From an uncultured Collinsella sp. (GTDB lineage Bacteria > Actinomycetota > Coriobacteriia > Coriobacteriales > Coriobacteriaceae), in assembly GCA_900548515.1 (NCBI GenBank), contig URKU01000090.1, positions 1 to 7,835 of the forward strand: a stretch of 7,835 nt of DNA, in the 5' to 3' direction. The translations under genes and the position numbers were made by a program. The notes under the pieces were generated by a model that was not told where the DNA came from, did no database searches, and was given only the letters and a program-made list of their open reading frames with translations. Shown here in pieces: positions 6,681-7,835 of this stretch (positions are counted from its first letter, which is position 1; the number at the start of each line of letters is the position of its first letter).

Positions 6681-6777
6681 ACCTACTCATTGGGGACAGA
6701 CTTAAATGACCATTCTTTGGGCAACCTGTCGGCACTTAGGAAGGCTGGTCATTTAAGTCTGTCCCCAATGAGTAGGT
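6681..6777. repeat. 97-base palindromic intergenic element, family B (REPIN-like)
   Basis: The left arm (6681-6712) and right arm (6746-6777) are 32 bases each and perfect reverse complements. They enclose a 33-base loop (6713-6745). Each arm contains GGGGACAGACTT, and TCATT / AATGA inside the arm can form its own small stem. The GGGGACAGA core resembles terminal motifs I recall from REP elements of TnpA-REP (RAYT) transposases; this is from memory and not a search result. Nothing in the element codes for protein. It sits between the divergent promoters of gltX and metK. It shares no sequence with the palindrome at 1946-2047 but has the same arm and loop sizes. Confidence 0.88.
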
Positions 6778-6786
6778 GCGGAAAGG

Positions 6787-6815
6787 GTGTGAATGTTTGA
6801 TTTACGCGCTATGAT
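6787..6815 (+). promoter_or_regulatory. Candidate promoter of metK
   Basis: TATGAT at 6810-6815 is five of six to the -10 consensus. The -35 region 17 bases upstream (GTGTGA, 6787-6792) matches poorly. Transcription would begin near 6822, leaving a leader of about 60 bases that contains the hairpin at 6834-6860. Confidence 0.4.
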
Positions 6816-6833
6816 GTGCCCTTGCATAGAGAG

Positions 6834-6870
6834 CCCGGCGGAATGGTAACGGTCGCCGGGACACGTTTTT
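6834..6870 (+). promoter_or_regulatory. GC-rich hairpin plus T5 in the metK leader
   Basis: CCCGGCG (6834-6840) pairs perfectly with CGCCGGG (6854-6860) around a 13-base loop, and a run of five T follows after ACACG (6866-6870). It lies directly before the metK ribosome binding site GAAAGGA (6871-6877). It could be a weak attenuator or part of a small regulatory RNA fold. The T-run is detached from the stem, so a standard terminator is unlikely. SAM-binding riboswitches often precede metK, but I could not match the leader to any known class. Confidence 0.5.
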
Positions 6871-6882
6871 GAAAGGACAATC

Positions 6883-7835
<953 letters not shown>

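Noticed and set aside
6681..6777. Target-site duplication around element B
   Set aside because: AAAGGG occurs on both sides but at different distances from the arms and is too short and simple to count as a duplication.

Overview
The window is a GC-rich stretch of bacterial chromosome carrying core housekeeping genes. Protein sequences, the C/G-ending codon bias and the style of the intergenic palindromes suggest a Coriobacteriia actinobacterium, most likely Collinsella or a close relative. This is inferred by eye and was not confirmed by any search. No tRNA, rRNA, CRISPR array, prophage or transposase gene is visible.

Reading leftwards on the minus strand from about 6600, the genes are gltX (glutamyl-tRNA synthetase), a strong intrinsic terminator, priA (replication-restart helicase), def (peptide deformylase), a 325-base non-coding gap, fmt (methionyl-tRNA formyltransferase) and rsmB (16S rRNA cytosine methyltransferase). 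rsmB runs off the left edge. On the plus strand, divergent from gltX, lies metK (S-adenosylmethionine synthetase), which runs off the right edge. priA and def are 18 bases apart. fmt and rsmB overlap by four bases (ATGA). priA-def-fmt-rsmB is a widely conserved bacterial gene order linking replication restart with the start of protein synthesis: Fmt formylates initiator Met-tRNA, Def removes the formyl group, and RsmB modifies the 16S rRNA decoding region. MetK makes the methyl donor that RsmB uses.

The two intergenic regions, def-fmt and gltX-metK, each hold one roughly 100-base palindrome. Each has 32-33 base arms, almost or fully perfect, around a 33-36 base loop. Their sequences are unrelated but their architecture is the same, which recalls REPIN-type mobile repeat doublets. 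The def-fmt palindrome is enclosed by a further 11-base inverted match that reaches into the 3' end of def.

The most interesting protein-level observation is a perfect QLSLF pentapeptide at residues 4-8 of PriA. It matches the consensus for binding the DNA polymerase sliding clamp and sits on a short extension ahead of the usual PriA N-terminus. MetK carries two extra segments compared with the E. coli enzyme. The 5' part of fmt has codon use sharply different from its neighbours.
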